Shown: piece by piece, positions 26,737 through 35,900 of the stretch
Position numbering within the stretch: the first letter of the stretch is position 1
How the letters are laid out: every line of letters starts with the position of its first letter
Origin: Oscillospiraceae bacterium
Lineage (GTDB): Bacteria; Bacillota; Clostridia; Oscillospirales; Acutalibacteraceae
Direction: 5' to 3'
Assembly: GCA_015066445.1 (NCBI GenBank)
Contig: SVOK01000007.1
Span: 1-64,000, forward strand
Length of the DNA stretch: 64,000 nucleotides
Translations under genes and position numbers: made by a program
The notes under the pieces: generated by a model
What the model was told of the DNA's origin: nothing
Seen by the model: the letters and a program-made list of their open reading frames with translations, nothing else
Databases searched by the model: none

Positions 26737-27972
26737 TTATCTTTTTATTTTATGATACAAATTTCTTAATAACTTTACTTTACTCAATGCAAATCTTATT
26801 CTCCATAAGAACTCCCATAACCTTGTATAGCGTGGCATGATTCCATTTTCCTTTAACATTTGTCGTATCTCACTTGTGAACTCATGCAAGTCAGCAGCTA
26901 ACTGATAACCTATAAATTTCGCCTTATTTGCCTCGAAAAAAGATAAATCAAAAGTTTCAGAATATTTATCCAATACTCCCAAGCCATATAATGTAGTTAT
27001 TGTTCTTTTACATTTTTTACATTTTCCGCAATTTAATTTATTAAGCTGTTTTCCATCTTTTCCATAATAATCTTTATTTTGTTCCACTGCACAAACCTGT
27101 AAATGTCTTTGAACTGTTTCGTTATCAGATACATATAATGTCTTTTCAATTCTTCCAACATCTCCGCCTGTTGAGTAAAAATTGATATTTCTTGTTGATA
27201 AGCAACTTAAAGCAAAAATATCAAAATTAGATCCGTCACTCATTTTATTATGATTGACCGTGAAATCTGCTATAGAATAAGATGAAGAATAATAATACTC
27301 AGAAAAAAGCTTAGCAAGTGCATATGGTGCACTTGTATACTGTGCTGCATAATAATAATTGAAAATAAAATGCGAGGCATAAAAGCTGTAAAGATTAGAA
27401 TACATACTAACTGCTTCAAGTCCTAATTCCTTAGCCACGTTTTCTTTTTCAATCTTGTCCCTTTCAAATAGCTGTCTGATTCGGTTTTCATCATCATCTT
27501 CAGTCGATATATTATTAAAAACCAAGTGCGTAAGCTTGTACGAATTTGATTCTTTCATATATCTCAAAATCGTATAAAATGAATCTATACCACCCGAATT
27601 ACCTGTACCTACAGCTTTCATCGTAGGTAAAGCCTCAGAGGTAGACTCCGCTTCAATTGATATAAACTGAAGATCGGGCATATTTTCTGCTATAACCGGA
27701 ATATAAAAATTCCTCATTTGAAATAGCAACTGTTCTGTTACAACGCCTTTACAAACTATGTTTTTCCCAACATTCATAGCATGGTGAATAAGACCTGCAA
27801 CAAAAGCATCAGATCTTTCATAGCATAAATATTCTTTATACTTTTTATCAACCTCATAGTACAATGTGCGTACTGTCTCTCCCTCAGTAATATCAGCGCA
27901 AAGCTTAGCTTTTTCATCTTCGGTTGTAATATACGGTTGTCCTATATAGATTATTTCTTTTTCACTAAGCAT
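26737..27972 (-). CDS. PP-loop ATPase-like protein of the polysaccharide operon
   Basis: The 411-residue protein is not a member of a family I can name. It has a PP-loop motif, GTGNSGGIDSFYTILRYM (near residue 140), as in ATP pyrophosphatases that adenylate a substrate before adding N or S. It also has a cysteine cluster, LNCGKCKKCKRTI (near 315), of CxxCxxC form, likely metal binding. No signal or membrane helix. The position between flippase and glycosyltransferase suggests an amidation, amination or thiolation of the glycan precursor. That is inference. Confidence 0.6.
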   Translation of the reverse strand: MLSEKEIIYIGQPYITTEDEKAKLCADITEGETVRTLYYEVDKKYKEYLCYERSDAFVAGLIHHAMNVGKNIVCKGVVTEQLLFQMRNFYIPVIAENMPDLQFISIEAESTSEALPTMKAVGTGNSGGIDSFYTILRYMKESNSYKLTHLVFNNISTEDDDENRIRQLFERDKIEKENVAKELGLEAVSMYSNLYSFYASHFIFNYYYAAQYTSAPYALAKLFSEYYYSSSYSIADFTVNHNKMSDGSNFDIFALSCLSTRNINFYSTGGDVGRIEKTLYVSDNETVQRHLQVCAVEQNKDYYGKDGKQLNKLNCGKCKKCKRTITTLYGLGVLDKYSETFDLSFFEANKAKFIGYQLAADLHEFTSEIRQMLKENGIMPRYTRLWEFLWRIRFALSKVKLLRNLYHKIKR

Positions 27973-27992
27973 ATTTAATCACCATTTATCTA

Positions 27993-29069
27993 TCAATTTA
28001 GAATTTCTTTTAGTCCATTCGCAACTGTTATATCTGCCGCCTCAGTCACTTCTTGCATTTCAAGAAAGCTGTTTATTACTCCCCTAAAATGAAGTGCTAA
28101 AGCGTTATTTTCGAGACTGCACATTTTATATAAATAAAAGCTTTTAGGATGGCTGTCAAGAATACAGTTTATGTTTAAAATGCTACCTGACAAGGAAGTT
28201 AAAAAGACCTTATCACTAAAATCTCCGTTAATTTGTATTGCCTCCCAAGGAACAGATGAATTTGTATCGACATTTAAGCCTATTGCTCTGTATTTATCGG
28301 CATCATCTCTCGGGTGAACCTTAACCATCAAATTTTCTTTCCCAACTGTCTCGGCTATCTTTTTCGCCAATTTCAATTCACCTATCGGCTCTCCGCCTTC
28401 AATATCGTATATACAGGGAAGATAAATATATTTCTCTTTATACGGTACAACCTTTTCCCCGCCGAGAAAAATCTCAGACACCAGTTTTTTCAGCTCGCTG
28501 TTATTTGAAATCTTAGGTATTAATACCGCTTGCTTTTCACCCTTATATACATCAGGGTTAAAGCAATAGAAGCTTTTTGCTTCTTCTCTTAAGTTTTTTC
28601 TTTTTAAAAGCTTTCTTATCTTATAAACAACACTTAATACACCGCACCAGCCTGCTACAGACTTATATGAAATAATACCCTCTTCGAGTTGGTTAGACTC
28701 CATTTTAGGATTATTCTTCTTAAGCGTCGCATAAATGTAATGTGATGACAAATCGAGATTAAAGCCTAAAAACTCATCATAATAAGATTTGCCGTCAACC
28801 GCATCCATTGTATCGCCGAAAACGCCCATTTTTATAAATTTAAGGCTATCTAAAAATTTAATTTTTTTATGTTTAGAGCTTGGAGTTTTCAAAAATGACA
28901 CTTCATCAAATAAGCCCACGCTCTTTACTTTCTCATACACAGCATAAGCATTTTTTGAAACGTCACTTATGACCGCATGCACATATTCATCACTTTTAAT
29001 AGTAAGCTTCATCTGCATTGCAACTATTAACTGGTAATATGTATTACAAACGATTATTACTTTTTTCAA
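27993..29069 (-). CDS. Sialyltransferase-like (GT52/GT80-type fold) glycosyltransferase
   Basis: The 358-residue protein starts VIIVCNTYYQLIVAMQMKL, as do many bacterial sialyl- and polysialyltransferases. It carries the paired motifs of this CMP-sugar-using group: an acidic-acidic-Gly (LEEGI, near residue 128) and HP in LMVKVHPRDD (near 253), then SLSGSILN. It starts with TTG. Together with the CMP-ulosonic-acid synthetase and aldolase in this operon, it is the best candidate for the transferase of that sugar. The donor and acceptor are not known. Confidence 0.7.
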   Translation of the reverse strand: MKKVIIVCNTYYQLIVAMQMKLTIKSDEYVHAVISDVSKNAYAVYEKVKSVGLFDEVSFLKTPSSKHKKIKFLDSLKFIKMGVFGDTMDAVDGKSYYDEFLGFNLDLSSHYIYATLKKNNPKMESNQLEEGIISYKSVAGWCGVLSVVYKIRKLLKRKNLREEAKSFYCFNPDVYKGEKQAVLIPKISNNSELKKLVSEIFLGGEKVVPYKEKYIYLPCIYDIEGGEPIGELKLAKKIAETVGKENLMVKVHPRDDADKYRAIGLNVDTNSSVPWEAIQINGDFSDKVFLTSLSGSILNINCILDSHPKSFYLYKMCSLENNALALHFRGVINSFLEMQEVTEAADITVANGLKEILN

Positions 29070-29086
29070 TATTTTTCAAATCCCTT

Positions 29087-30088
29087 TTATTTAATATCAA
29101 AATGCAAAGCCTTTTGTAAACCGCTTTTATAGAACAGCTTGCACAAAAGCTTAAACATCCCTTTTGAAAAATAATACGCTTTTAATGCCAATTTTCTGGT
29201 TTTAGGCATTTGATTAAAATCAATTTCACCCTTATGCCTGTCCAAAAAATCACAGACTTCTTCTTTATACTTATCTAACGCTGTTTTAGCATCTGTACAA
29301 TAATGAAAATATGTGCTCACAGCATAATGGCAAGTCTTTGCACAGCATTCATCTGCTATTTCTGCGTGGTAAAGTTTCGCATATTCAAAATGTTCTTTGA
29401 ATCCTAAAAATATATGATATGATGTCAAAGGGTTGGGGGTGTTGGATATACTTCCTGAATTTATACGATAATTGTAAAAAGGTTCTGCAATGAAACCTAC
29501 TTTTTCAGCCTTTGCAAATGCTTTAAAAGTTGTTGGTATATCCTCATAAAGACGGCCTTCTGGGAATCTTACATTCTCCCAACATTTTTTGGAATATAAC
29601 CCTTGAACCGCCTGACTACCGATTTTATCCAACAAAATCTTTTTAGTGATTTCAGCGCCAGCTAAAACTGTTCCCGTAGGATAATGTTTAAAGCATCTTT
29701 CAAGCTCTTTTTCCCCGTCAGTTTTCACACCCTCTAAGCAAACAATGTCCAACGTGTATTCTAACATCATCGTCATCATACTTTCAAAAGTTTCAGGTTC
29801 TAACCAATCGTCACTGTCTAAAAATGCAATATATTCACCTGTAATATTATCAAGACCTGCGTTTCTTGCACTTGAAAGACCGCCATTGGGTTTGTGAATA
29901 ACCTTAATACGACTATCATTTAAAGCATAATCGTCACACAACTCAGGGCAATTATCGGGAGAACCGTCATCAATGAGAATTATTTCCAATTTGCTGTATG
30001 TTTGCCCAATAACCGAACGCACACACTTATCTAAATATTTTTCAACCTTATATACCGGTATTATAATACTGATAATAGGTTCAGGCAT
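29087..30088 (-). CDS. Glycosyltransferase family 2
   Basis: The 333-residue protein has the GT-A fold signature: ISIIIPVYKVEKYLDKCVRS, IILIDDGSPDNC, KPNGGLSSARNAGL and the DxD-type AFLDSDDW. GT2 enzymes transfer a sugar from a nucleotide donor to a lipid-linked glycan at the membrane inner face. GGAGGATGAATT precedes the ATG. The specific sugar is unknown. Confidence 0.9.
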   Translation of the reverse strand: MPEPIISIIIPVYKVEKYLDKCVRSVIGQTYSKLEIILIDDGSPDNCPELCDDYALNDSRIKVIHKPNGGLSSARNAGLDNITGEYIAFLDSDDWLEPETFESMMTMMLEYTLDIVCLEGVKTDGEKELERCFKHYPTGTVLAGAEITKKILLDKIGSQAVQGLYSKKCWENVRFPEGRLYEDIPTTFKAFAKAEKVGFIAEPFYNYRINSGSISNTPNPLTSYHIFLGFKEHFEYAKLYHAEIADECCAKTCHYAVSTYFHYCTDAKTALDKYKEEVCDFLDRHKGEIDFNQMPKTRKLALKAYYFSKGMFKLLCKLFYKSGLQKALHFDIK

Positions 30089-30111
30089 AATTCATCCTCC
30101 AAACGTTAGAT

Positions 30112-31314
30112 TTATTTCGCCAGTTTTGAATCTATGGGTACTAAGCTACCCTGCGGTGGCTTATAATAGGTATAATCCATATAAGCACAAAGCAACCAGT
30201 ACATTGCAGAGCATGCACCTGGGCCAAACGGAGGATAACCTTCCAATGTAGATTCTATCAAATAAAAAATAGTTAAATAACAAATTGTGCTCTCCAAATT
30301 TGTTATCGATTTATGCTTTTGCGCAAAACTCAAAGCTTTGAAATTTCTTGAAACTCTTTTAAACCAAGGTATTAAAATAGCTGTTCCGCCTATAATACCC
30401 AAAGCAGCATAAACCGAAATATACATACCGTCAACATAATAATATATATTACCCAATATCGGTTTTTGAGAAAACATTTGCAAGGCTTCTACCCATAAGT
30501 CTAATCTTCCGCTGGAAAGTTGGTTAAGATCGGCATCGTCATACTTATCAAGAAAAAATGTATGCTCTACAATTTCCCACAAAGATTTGTTTGATATAAC
30601 AAATAAAACGCCTAATAGAAGAATTATTAAAAAAAACAGTCTTCTTTTCTTATCAGAGCGAATAAATACATAATATGCAACCACACATACGAATCCCAAC
30701 AGTGCTGTGCGGCACTGTAATAACATTGAAATTACCGCTAAGTAGATAACTAAAAAGCATTTAAGAATGTTTACTGCTTTTTTATCACTTTTAAAGTAAA
30801 AGAGTAGGATTATTGCTGTTGAAATAAATATTTGCGCCGCCGAATTTTTAGAACCGTATATATATACCTCCGATGATAGCCAAGTATTCATATCGGGCAC
30901 ATACTCTATATGCAAATACAGCGCCAAAAAAACTCCGCACACACAATAGGTGACGAGTATTTTATCGAACTGTTCAGGAGTGATATGACCAGCCACCTGA
31001 AACATTGTAAAGAATACAAATAGTGGTATTAATGCAACTTGAAAATAATTACTGATTTGTATCTTATCATAAATAAAGAAAGCTACTATATTATGTAATA
31101 ATATAAAAAGCATTGTCAAACCAAAAGTCTTTATATATGAATTTATATAAACCGCTTTTTTTGCCAAAAGCGAGTATGCTAATACTATTCCCCAGCAGGC
31201 AAACATCATAGGTCGAAAATATCGCTGGTAATTTAACATTTGCGACAAAACTGTGAAAATTACCGCAAAATGAGCGAAAATGATTACGATTAAACTGTTA
31301 TTTTGCTTCTGCAT
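30112..31314 (-). CDS. Wzy-type polysaccharide polymerase (O-antigen ligase-like)
   Basis: A 400-residue integral membrane protein with about ten hydrophobic segments and a larger outside loop around residues 250-300 (KYDDADLNQLSSGRLDLWVE). SGRxxxW is typical of Wzy/ligase family proteins. It would join lipid-linked repeat units on the outer face. The start overlaps the GT4 gene end by 17 bases, with AAGGGA before the ATG. Confidence 0.8.
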   Translation of the reverse strand: MQKQNNSLIVIIFAHFAVIFTVLSQMLNYQRYFRPMMFACWGIVLAYSLLAKKAVYINSYIKTFGLTMLFILLHNIVAFFIYDKIQISNYFQVALIPLFVFFTMFQVAGHITPEQFDKILVTYCVCGVFLALYLHIEYVPDMNTWLSSEVYIYGSKNSAAQIFISTAIILLFYFKSDKKAVNILKCFLVIYLAVISMLLQCRTALLGFVCVVAYYVFIRSDKKRRLFFLIILLLGVLFVISNKSLWEIVEHTFFLDKYDDADLNQLSSGRLDLWVEALQMFSQKPILGNIYYYVDGMYISVYAALGIIGGTAILIPWFKRVSRNFKALSFAQKHKSITNLESTICYLTIFYLIESTLEGYPPFGPGACSAMYWLLCAYMDYTYYKPPQGSLVPIDSKLAK

Positions 31315-32419
31315 TTTTATTCCCTTCGGACATTTCTAAAATTTCAATATGCCTTTCAACCATATGCTCTATGGTATATTCTTTTGCAATTTCGATACTT
31401 TTTTTAGAAAAAGCTTTAATATCTTCATGAAAAAGTATTTTATTGATTTTATCGGAAAGAGCTTTTATATCATCAATATCCACGATATATCCGTTTTCTC
31501 CATCCTTAACCAATTCCAAACCTGCAATGCAGCGATTAGTGGTAATCACCGGCAAAGCATTCGCCATAGCCTCATTTATAACAAGACCCCATATATCTTC
31601 CCTTGTTGGAAGAACAAATAAATCCGCTGCTTTATAATATTCGGTTAATTCTGCTTTAGATTTAAAGCCCACAAAGTGAACATTGTTTAAATTATATTCA
31701 TTCTTTAACTGAATATATTCCTCTGTTGGCTCACCGCCCACAAAATAATAACCTATATTTTCAGGCAAAGTATTTGCCGCTTTTAACAAAACATCAAATC
31801 CCTTTCGATGCACAAATTGTCCAACAGCTAAAATCATCTTATCTTCGCCTTTATTCAATTTTTTTCGTATTTTCTTTTTTTGTTCATCACTAACAATTTC
31901 TGTTAAGATATCTTTTTCCTTAATGGAGGTAAAAGGATATCTGTATATATTTTCTTTTTTTGCGCCATATTGCAAATAGTAATTATCGTGCTCTTTTCCC
32001 GTACTGAAATATCCTCTTGCCCCTGACATAATGTGTTTCTTTAAGATTTCTTTTATACTACTACCGCTTTTGGCAAATCCTCCATCGCTTTCAAGATAAT
32101 ACTCACGCTTCAGCAATCGCATATACTCAATAGCAAGTATTCCTGTAGGTGAAGAAAAATTTGCACAAATTATTTTATCAAAGCTTTTATCTTTTATGTA
32201 TTTGAAAGTTTCAAAAGTTATAGCCGAAGCTTTACCTACGGATTTGCCTTTAAGAATGTGCCCCTCAAAAGTATCGAAAGAATAATTTTTCCAAGAATCA
32301 TTGCGGATACTTGAAGTTTCCTTTTCGAAAAGAACCGTCAAATCACAATATTTACCCAATTCATTAAAAAAATCCACGCGATACGGAGATGGCACATTAG
32401 TTAAAAATAAAATTTTCAT
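31298..32419 (-). CDS. Glycosyltransferase family 4
   Basis: The protein of about 373 residues has a GT-B fold: KILFLTNVPSPYRVDFFNEL at the start and a C-terminal domain with ILAVGQFVHRKGFDVLLKA and DLFVLPTREDIWGLVINEAM, followed by NALPVITT. The Glu-rich E(x)7E region binds the nucleotide-sugar. I choose the ATG at 32419, which lies 7 bases after AAGGA. An upstream in-frame start would overlap the previous gene more. The gene overlaps the first GT4 by 23 bases. Confidence 0.87.
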   Translation of the reverse strand: MKILFLTNVPSPYRVDFFNELGKYCDLTVLFEKETSSIRNDSWKNYSFDTFEGHILKGKSVGKASAITFETFKYIKDKSFDKIICANFSSPTGILAIEYMRLLKREYYLESDGGFAKSGSSIKEILKKHIMSGARGYFSTGKEHDNYYLQYGAKKENIYRYPFTSIKEKDILTEIVSDEQKKKIRKKLNKGEDKMILAVGQFVHRKGFDVLLKAANTLPENIGYYFVGGEPTEEYIQLKNEYNLNNVHFVGFKSKAELTEYYKAADLFVLPTREDIWGLVINEAMANALPVITTNRCIAGLELVKDGENGYIVDIDDIKALSDKINKILFHEDIKAFSKKSIEIAKEYTIEHMVERHIEILEMSEGNKNAEAK

Positions 32420-33596
32420 CATGTTTTCCTTCATATTCATATATATTGATATACTCTAAATACATATCTTGCTTATTTGCCATACTATTTATCTTTAAAT
32501 CAAATAAGCTTTCGATTTTTTCTGTTAATTTATTTATGTCCCCTTTGGGAACTATTGCGTTTTCGGATACGCTTTCAGGGCTTCCGCCTGTTTTATAAGT
32601 AATCACAGGGGTTCCACAAGCCTGTGCTTCAAGATTCACTGTTGGATAATTATCTTCATATGTTGGATTTACAAGCACATCCGCCGCAGTATATATTTCC
32701 GCTAATTCACGTGTGCTGTTAGTGCGTTCAATACAAAGGATATCAGAGGGCATTTTCTTCATTTGTTCCTTATTAAGTCCAACTAAAACAATTTTGTAAT
32801 CATCATTCAAAAGCTCGGATAATTTAACAAAGTCATAAAGTCCTTTGCGTTTACTCCAAGTGCTAGCAACACCTAAAACAATTTTTTTGTTTTCAAGCTT
32901 ATGCTCTTGCCTAAAACCGCTCTCGGTCGGCTTAAAGATATTCAGATCAATACCGTTATTAATAACTTTTACGGGATATTCCTTTAAAAATGATTGCTTT
33001 ACCAAGTCTCCCAACCACTTTGACGGGGTAACAATTGTCATTTCGGGAACTCCTGTAAATATCCTTTTCTTTTTTTCGTAATTATTTTTGGAATTTTCAA
33101 AGACGATAGCTTTTGGATATTGTTTTTTCAATGGGCAATTACTACAGCCCTCCGTTTTCCACTTTTCGCAACCGATATAATCAAAATGCGTGCAATGACC
33201 CGTAAAACTCCAACAGTCGTGCAGAGTCCATATAACAGGCTTTCCTGAGGTTTTAAGGTAATCGAATAGCAATTCGATATTTATGTAATAACCGTGCAGG
33301 TTATGAAGATGTATAACATCGGGATCATATTCCTTTACCCAATTTATAAATCTTTTGGTGGCGCCTTTTGAATTAAATCCTGCATTATCAAAAATTCTGG
33401 TGGTTAAAACGTCCAAGTATGTATTTATTCGGTTGCCGATTCTTACAGCATATTTTTCATACTGTGAAGGGACAGCTTCTCTTCCAAATGCTATTTTGCA
33501 TTCATATTGCTTTTCTTCTAATACATCTGCTATATCAGTGCATATTCTGCCAGTGCTGCGGATTCCGCATACTGTGTTTATCTGAAGTATTTTCAA
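32397..33596 (-). CDS. Glycosyltransferase family 4, first gene of the operon
   Basis: The 399-residue GT-B enzyme begins KILQINTVCGIRSTGRICTD, with DVIHLHNLHGYYIN and the Cys-rich WTLHDCWSFTGHCTHFDY typical of WcaC/WcfB-like capsule glycosyltransferases. EAQACGTPVITYKTGGSPE is in the donor site. The start is TTG, 6 bases after AAGGAGGG. It is the first gene after the strong promoter at 33637-33665. No priming glycosyltransferase is in the operon, so lipid loading must be encoded elsewhere. Confidence 0.87.
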   Translation of the reverse strand: MKILQINTVCGIRSTGRICTDIADVLEEKQYECKIAFGREAVPSQYEKYAVRIGNRINTYLDVLTTRIFDNAGFNSKGATKRFINWVKEYDPDVIHLHNLHGYYINIELLFDYLKTSGKPVIWTLHDCWSFTGHCTHFDYIGCEKWKTEGCSNCPLKKQYPKAIVFENSKNNYEKKKRIFTGVPEMTIVTPSKWLGDLVKQSFLKEYPVKVINNGIDLNIFKPTESGFRQEHKLENKKIVLGVASTWSKRKGLYDFVKLSELLNDDYKIVLVGLNKEQMKKMPSDILCIERTNSTRELAEIYTAADVLVNPTYEDNYPTVNLEAQACGTPVITYKTGGSPESVSENAIVPKGDINKLTEKIESLFDLKINSMANKQDMYLEYINIYEYEGKHDENFIFN

Positions 33597-33636
33597 AGCT
33601 TTCCCTCCTTAAAATTAGTCATAACTATACAGATAT

Positions 33637-33665
33637 ATTATACTAAAATAAATAAGTGGTGTCAA
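33637..33665 (-). promoter_or_regulatory. Consensus promoter of the polysaccharide operon
   Basis: Read leftward, TTGACA and TATAAT are 17 bases apart, 41 bases before the first start codon. With short gaps or overlaps down to 19780, one transcript of about 14 kb, perhaps running on into glgB, is likely. Confidence 0.82.
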
Positions 33666-33686
33666 CATATTTAATTTGTACGAAAT

Positions 33687-33718
33687 ATCAAAAAAAGCAG
33701 GAAAATCCTGCTTTTTTG
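33687..33718. terminator. Terminator after spo0A
   Basis: A perfect stem AAAAAAGCAGGA / TCCTGCTTTTTT separates spo0A from the polysaccharide operon promoter. Confidence 0.85.
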
Positions 33719-33727
33719 ACTAATTTA

Positions 33728-34504
33728 TCAGCCCGTTTTAAGCTTTAAACGAAGTTTATCGCTTATCATTGCAATAAATTCACTGTTTGTGGGCTTTCCT
33801 CTATCATTTTGAATTGTATATCCGAAATACGAATTAAGCACATCGAGGTCTCCCCTGTCCCAAGCGACCTCAATTGCGTGGCGGATAGCTCTTTCCACTC
33901 TTGAAGCGGTTGTGCCGTAGGTTTTAGCAACTGTAGGATACAAAAGCTTTGTAACCGAGTTTACTATCTCGCTGTTTTTAACCGATAAAATTATCGCTTC
34001 TCTTAAATAGTGATAACCTTTTATGTGCGCAGGGACTCCTATCTGATGTATTATCTCAGTTATCATCAGCTCAAGCTCAGGGTCGGTTACAATGTTATTT
34101 TTAACCACAAGCGGTGCCTTTTCATTTTTCCAACCCGAAAGCTGAATAATTCGCTCCGCCATAGTATTAATATCAAACGGCTTGAGAAAATAATAACAAG
34201 CTCCGGCTTCTATCATTTCCTTTTCGAGTCTTGCATTATCAAAGCCTGACATTGCCATCACAAGCGGTTTTTCCTTGACGCTTATATCCTTAATACCCTC
34301 AAGTACGCCCAAAATATCAAGATTTGGCATAAACACATCAGCCAGAACTATATCAGGCTTTTCCCGTTTTATTGCCGAAATCACACTCCTGCCGTCCTTT
34401 TCGCACAGCACCACATCCATACCGTAGCCTTTGAAGACTTTGGCACAATTCTCGCCTAACTGAGTTGTATCGTCAGCAATAACGATTTTTAGTTTTTCTT
34501 CCAT
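33728..34504 (-). CDS. spo0A: Sporulation master regulator Spo0A
   Basis: The 258-residue response regulator has a receiver domain with acidic pocket IVIADD, phospho-acceptor Asp in [13 protein letters not shown], a Ser/Thr switch in MAMSGFD and Lys in FLKPFD. The Spo0A C-terminal domain shows [36 protein letters not shown] and [15 protein letters not shown]. Phosphorylated Spo0A binds 0A boxes and starts sporulation. GGAGGT precedes the ATG. It stands alone between a promoter and a terminator. Confidence 0.97.
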   Translation of the reverse strand: MEEKLKIVIADDTTQLGENCAKVFKGYGMDVVLCEKDGRSVISAIKREKPDIVLADVFMPNLDILGVLEGIKDISVKEKPLVMAMSGFDNARLEKEMIEAGACYYFLKPFDINTMAERIIQLSGWKNEKAPLVVKNNIVTDPELELMITEIIHQIGVPAHIKGYHYLREAIILSVKNSEIVNSVTKLLYPTVAKTYGTTASRVERAIRHAIEVAWDRGDLDVLNSYFGYTIQNDRGKPTNSEFIAMISDKLRLKLKTG

Positions 34505-34536
34505 TAATTATTACCTCCTGCTTGTTTTGTTTACAT

Positions 34537-34565
34537 ATATTACCATAAAATAACGTATTTAGCAA
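34537..34565 (-). promoter_or_regulatory. Promoter candidate of spo0A
   Basis: Read leftward, TTGCTA and TAATAT are 17 bases apart, 33 bases upstream of spo0A. Sporulation control (SigH or 0A boxes) is not clearly visible. Confidence 0.5.
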
Positions 34566-34663
34566 GCAAATCGGCAAAAGTAGTGGAATGATTATATAAC
34601 CTTACATATTACTGCAAAGCTCGTCATTTTAAGCGCTCATCCAGCCCCAAAAACCGACACAAA

Positions 34664-34704
34664 TAAAAAAACCTCGGCACAAACAAAAAGTTTGTACCGA
34701 GGCT
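34664..34704 (-). terminator. Terminator after the YlmC/YmxH gene
   Basis: GCCTCGGTACAAACTTTT and its near complement form a long stem with seven T in the leftward direction. Confidence 0.85.
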
Positions 34705-34708
34705 TAAA

Positions 34709-34990
34709 TCAAAAAGTAAATCTGCCTGATTTTGAAATTCTTATAAACGGCGTGGGGTCTGTGGTTATAAGAATAGTTTCCTGACCTATAACCTGAATAT
34801 CGTCCCAAGGAATTATAATATCCTCTTCTCTACCGAGTAACCCAAACAAACGTGGTTTGCCAAAAATCACTATACTTTCAAGTCTGCCGTCCGCAGAATT
34901 CACAATAACATCTGAAATATATCCCAAAACACAGCCATTTTTCACACAGACTACCTGCTTGTTTCTGAGTTCGTCCATTCTACAGCCCAT
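34709..34990 (-). CDS. YlmC/YmxH-family PRC-barrel sporulation protein
   Basis: The 93-residue protein matches the PRC-barrel YlmC/YmxH family: MDELRNKQVVCVKNGCVLGY, GRLESIVIFGKPRLFGLLG and IIIPWDDIQVIGQETILI. It is found in endospore formers and linked to sporulation. GGTGA lies five bases before ATG 34990. A second ATG four codons later is possible. It lies near spo0A but in a separate unit. Confidence 0.85.
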   Translation of the reverse strand: MGCRMDELRNKQVVCVKNGCVLGYISDVIVNSADGRLESIVIFGKPRLFGLLGREEDIIIPWDDIQVIGQETILITTDPTPFIRISKSGRFTF

Positions 34991-35032
34991 TCACATCACC
35001 GATATAAATATATGCTGCGCAGAAAAATATTA

Positions 35033-35875
35033 TTAATCCTCAAAAACGTTTTCAGACTCTTCTTCTCCGTCCTCGCCCTCTACTACGGGCTTAGGCTCGT
35101 CAACCTCAATACCTAAATCCTTGCGCTTTTCAATATCCTCGTCAGGGTGCTCCTCATAATAAGGGTCGATGATATACTTCTTTATAGCGGGGAAACAGCA
35201 ATACTGAACAAGCAAGAATTTAAAGCCAGGATAGGTTAAAATGTAAATCATAATTTCAAGCGATAAAACAATGTGCCAGAATCTCTGGAAAAGGAAAAGT
35301 ATTCCAACATATACCGCATGCACAAGCAGTAGCACAAAAAAGCATAAAAAGTTTTTCTTTAAGTTTATTACAGCAAAATTAAAGCTGTTTTTATAAATCT
35401 GCTTCAGCTTGAACTTAAAGGTTATCATAAGAGTCCAGATAAAGTAATTCATCATTGTGAAAATTACTAATACCGAAAGCATAAGGCCGAGACCTATTAT
35501 ACCAAAAACGCCTTTTACTGGGGTATAAAAGAACCATAAATCAAATATTATAATCGCATAAACCAAGGTATTGATTATGCCTGCTCCCAAAGCCTGCTTC
35601 CAATTTTTCTTTATTGTATCGAAAAAGTCGCTGAGTCCAAAGGAATGCTTGTCTCTTGCAGTATTGCGGGCAACATGGGTGAAGCCTGCACTTGCAAGAC
35701 CGCTTGTTATTTGGGGTAATGATATAATACCGTAAACAAGATTAATTGTAATAAACTTCCAGAAATTGCGGAAAAAGGTCTCAAAAAAAACTATAAAAGT
35801 CTTCTTTTTAGGGGCATTTTTAGAAATACCCGGACCTTCTTTTTCATAATTAAATAAGCCAAAAAAACCTGCCAT
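35033..35875 (-). CDS. YesL/DUF624-family membrane protein
   Basis: The 280-residue protein has five or six membrane segments. The DUF624 pattern begins FFETFFRNFWKFITINLVYG and continues FGLSDFFDTIKKNWKQALGAG. The acidic C-terminal tail (EGEDGEEESENVFED) lies in the cytoplasm. The family is often near sugar-uptake genes, but its role is unknown. It is 25 bases downstream of another membrane-protein gene, likely co-transcribed. Confidence 0.8.
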   Translation of the reverse strand: MAGFFGLFNYEKEGPGISKNAPKKKTFIVFFETFFRNFWKFITINLVYGIISLPQITSGLASAGFTHVARNTARDKHSFGLSDFFDTIKKNWKQALGAGIINTLVYAIIIFDLWFFYTPVKGVFGIIGLGLMLSVLVIFTMMNYFIWTLMITFKFKLKQIYKNSFNFAVINLKKNFLCFFVLLLVHAVYVGILFLFQRFWHIVLSLEIMIYILTYPGFKFLLVQYCCFPAIKKYIIDPYYEEHPDEDIEKRKDLGIEVDEPKPVVEGEDGEEESENVFED

Positions 35876-35900
35876 TTTTCATTCACCGTACCCTTAAAAT

